The notes beneath the pieces were generated by a model that did not search any database, was not told the origin of the DNA, and saw nothing but the letters and a program-made list of their open reading frames with translations. A program made the position numbers and the translations under genes. From positions 3,694,226 to 3,758,225 of the forward strand of contig PCDI01000004.1 in the NCBI GenBank assembly GCA_002778195.1: DNA of 64,000 nucleotides. Reading direction: 5' to 3'. Source of the stretch: Raffaelea ambrosiae (lineage: Eukaryota > Ascomycota > Sordariomycetes > Ophiostomatales > Ophiostomataceae). Shown here piece after piece: positions 63,567 through 64,000 of this stretch (its first letter is position 1; every line of letters starts with the position of its first letter).

Positions 63567-64000
63567 CTAACTAAACCTTGTGCATTGTCGATTACGCTCC
63601 AAAAGCCACAAGCAGTGGTGTGTGTTCCCCTGCTAGCTATTTATAACCTGTCTTTTTTTTTCTTTTTTTTCTTTTTTTTCTTTTTTTTTTTTCAAAATCC
63701 CGCTATTAATTGTTTCTACAACAATGGCTCAAATTTGACCCAATGTTTCGACAAGAGTGTTATGACGTATCTTCAATCACTATCCCACTGAAAGCAGTTA
63801 GAATTCTATATTACACAATGTTGTCCTGCCCTTTTCTTCCCTTTTTTCCTTCAAATTATGCCTCATTCGCTTCTTCGCGTAGCAGTAAGCAAGAATAAGA
63901 AAAAAAAAAAGATGTAATTCTCGACAGCGTTGACAGGCGCAGTTGTTTCGCAACGCTTTAGGATCTCCAGCTGTTTTGAGACTCTGCAGCATCAGCATAA
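63567..64000. other. 3' flank with T-rich repeat
   Basis: After the DUF1996 stop lies a (T8C)n-type tract at 63653-63692, then AT-rich sequence to the window edge without a recognisable gene. Confidence 0.6.
63653..63692. repeat. T-run repeat interrupted by single C
   Basis: Runs of eight or more T separated by single C bases, ending in a run of twelve T, about 90 bp after the DUF1996 stop codon. Confidence 0.9.

Noticed and set aside
1..64000. Starship, DNA transposon, retroelement or CRISPR array
   Set aside because: No tyrosine recombinase, transposase or reverse transcriptase motif, no long terminal repeats and no spaced repeats were seen.

Overview
The window is nuclear DNA of a filamentous ascomycete (Pezizomycotina). 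Genes carry short introns of about 50-130 nt with GTAAGT/GTATGT-type donors. They show a C-rich third-codon bias and sit in both orientations with 0.3-2 kb spacers rich in homopolymer runs. The families are typical of moulds: siderophore transporter, Zn2Cys6 factors, RTA1, BtgC glucanase, Lunapark, a GRIP golgin, AA8 and DUF1996. A Sordariomycete is likely and an Ophiostomatales-like fungus possible; both are inferences. I find 24 intact protein genes, one decayed gene, no rRNA and no intact tRNA. Splice junctions were worked out by hand from frame, GT-AG and family motifs.

Left part (1-14.1 kb): an aldo-keto reductase fused to a Rid (YjgF) domain; a siderophore-iron transporter with a perfect iron-GATA-factor site upstream; a sugar-alcohol type SDR; a decayed oligopeptide (OPT) transporter; a six-exon NAD(P)-binding epimerase-like gene; and a classical SDR.

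Choline module (14.8-19.5 kb): betaine aldehyde dehydrogenase and choline oxidase are transcribed divergently from one 1.1 kb promoter, giving choline to betaine aldehyde to glycine betaine. The oxidase ends in a peroxisomal ARL signal. The shared promoter carries four copies of AATAAGAC.

Middle (20-37 kb): a secreted histidine acid phosphatase with two upstream CACGTG boxes; a secreted EEP phosphoesterase-jacalin protein; then a run of redox and regulatory genes (Upc2-like Zn2Cys6, SDR, second Zn2Cys6, membrane-anchored 3-beta-HSD-like enzyme, RTA1 protein); and a Thr/Ser-rich secreted protein with Kex2 sites and a Gly-Phe tract.

Right part (38-64 kb): an F-box protein with a nucleotidyltransferase-like motif; BtgC (GH17); a GRIP golgin divergent to Lunapark; a bHLH factor with an SREBP-type tyrosine; a stand-alone AA8 haem protein with a Gly-Phe tail; an alpha-glucoside-type sugar transporter with a 10-nt microexon; an acetate/ammonium-type (GPR1/FUN34/YaaH) membrane protein; and a secreted DUF1996 protein. 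No multi-gene system is clearly new. The most unusual objects are the AKR-Rid fusion, the F-box/NTase protein, the AA8 protein with adhesive-looking tail, the EEP-jacalin fusion and the repeated motif in the choline promoter.
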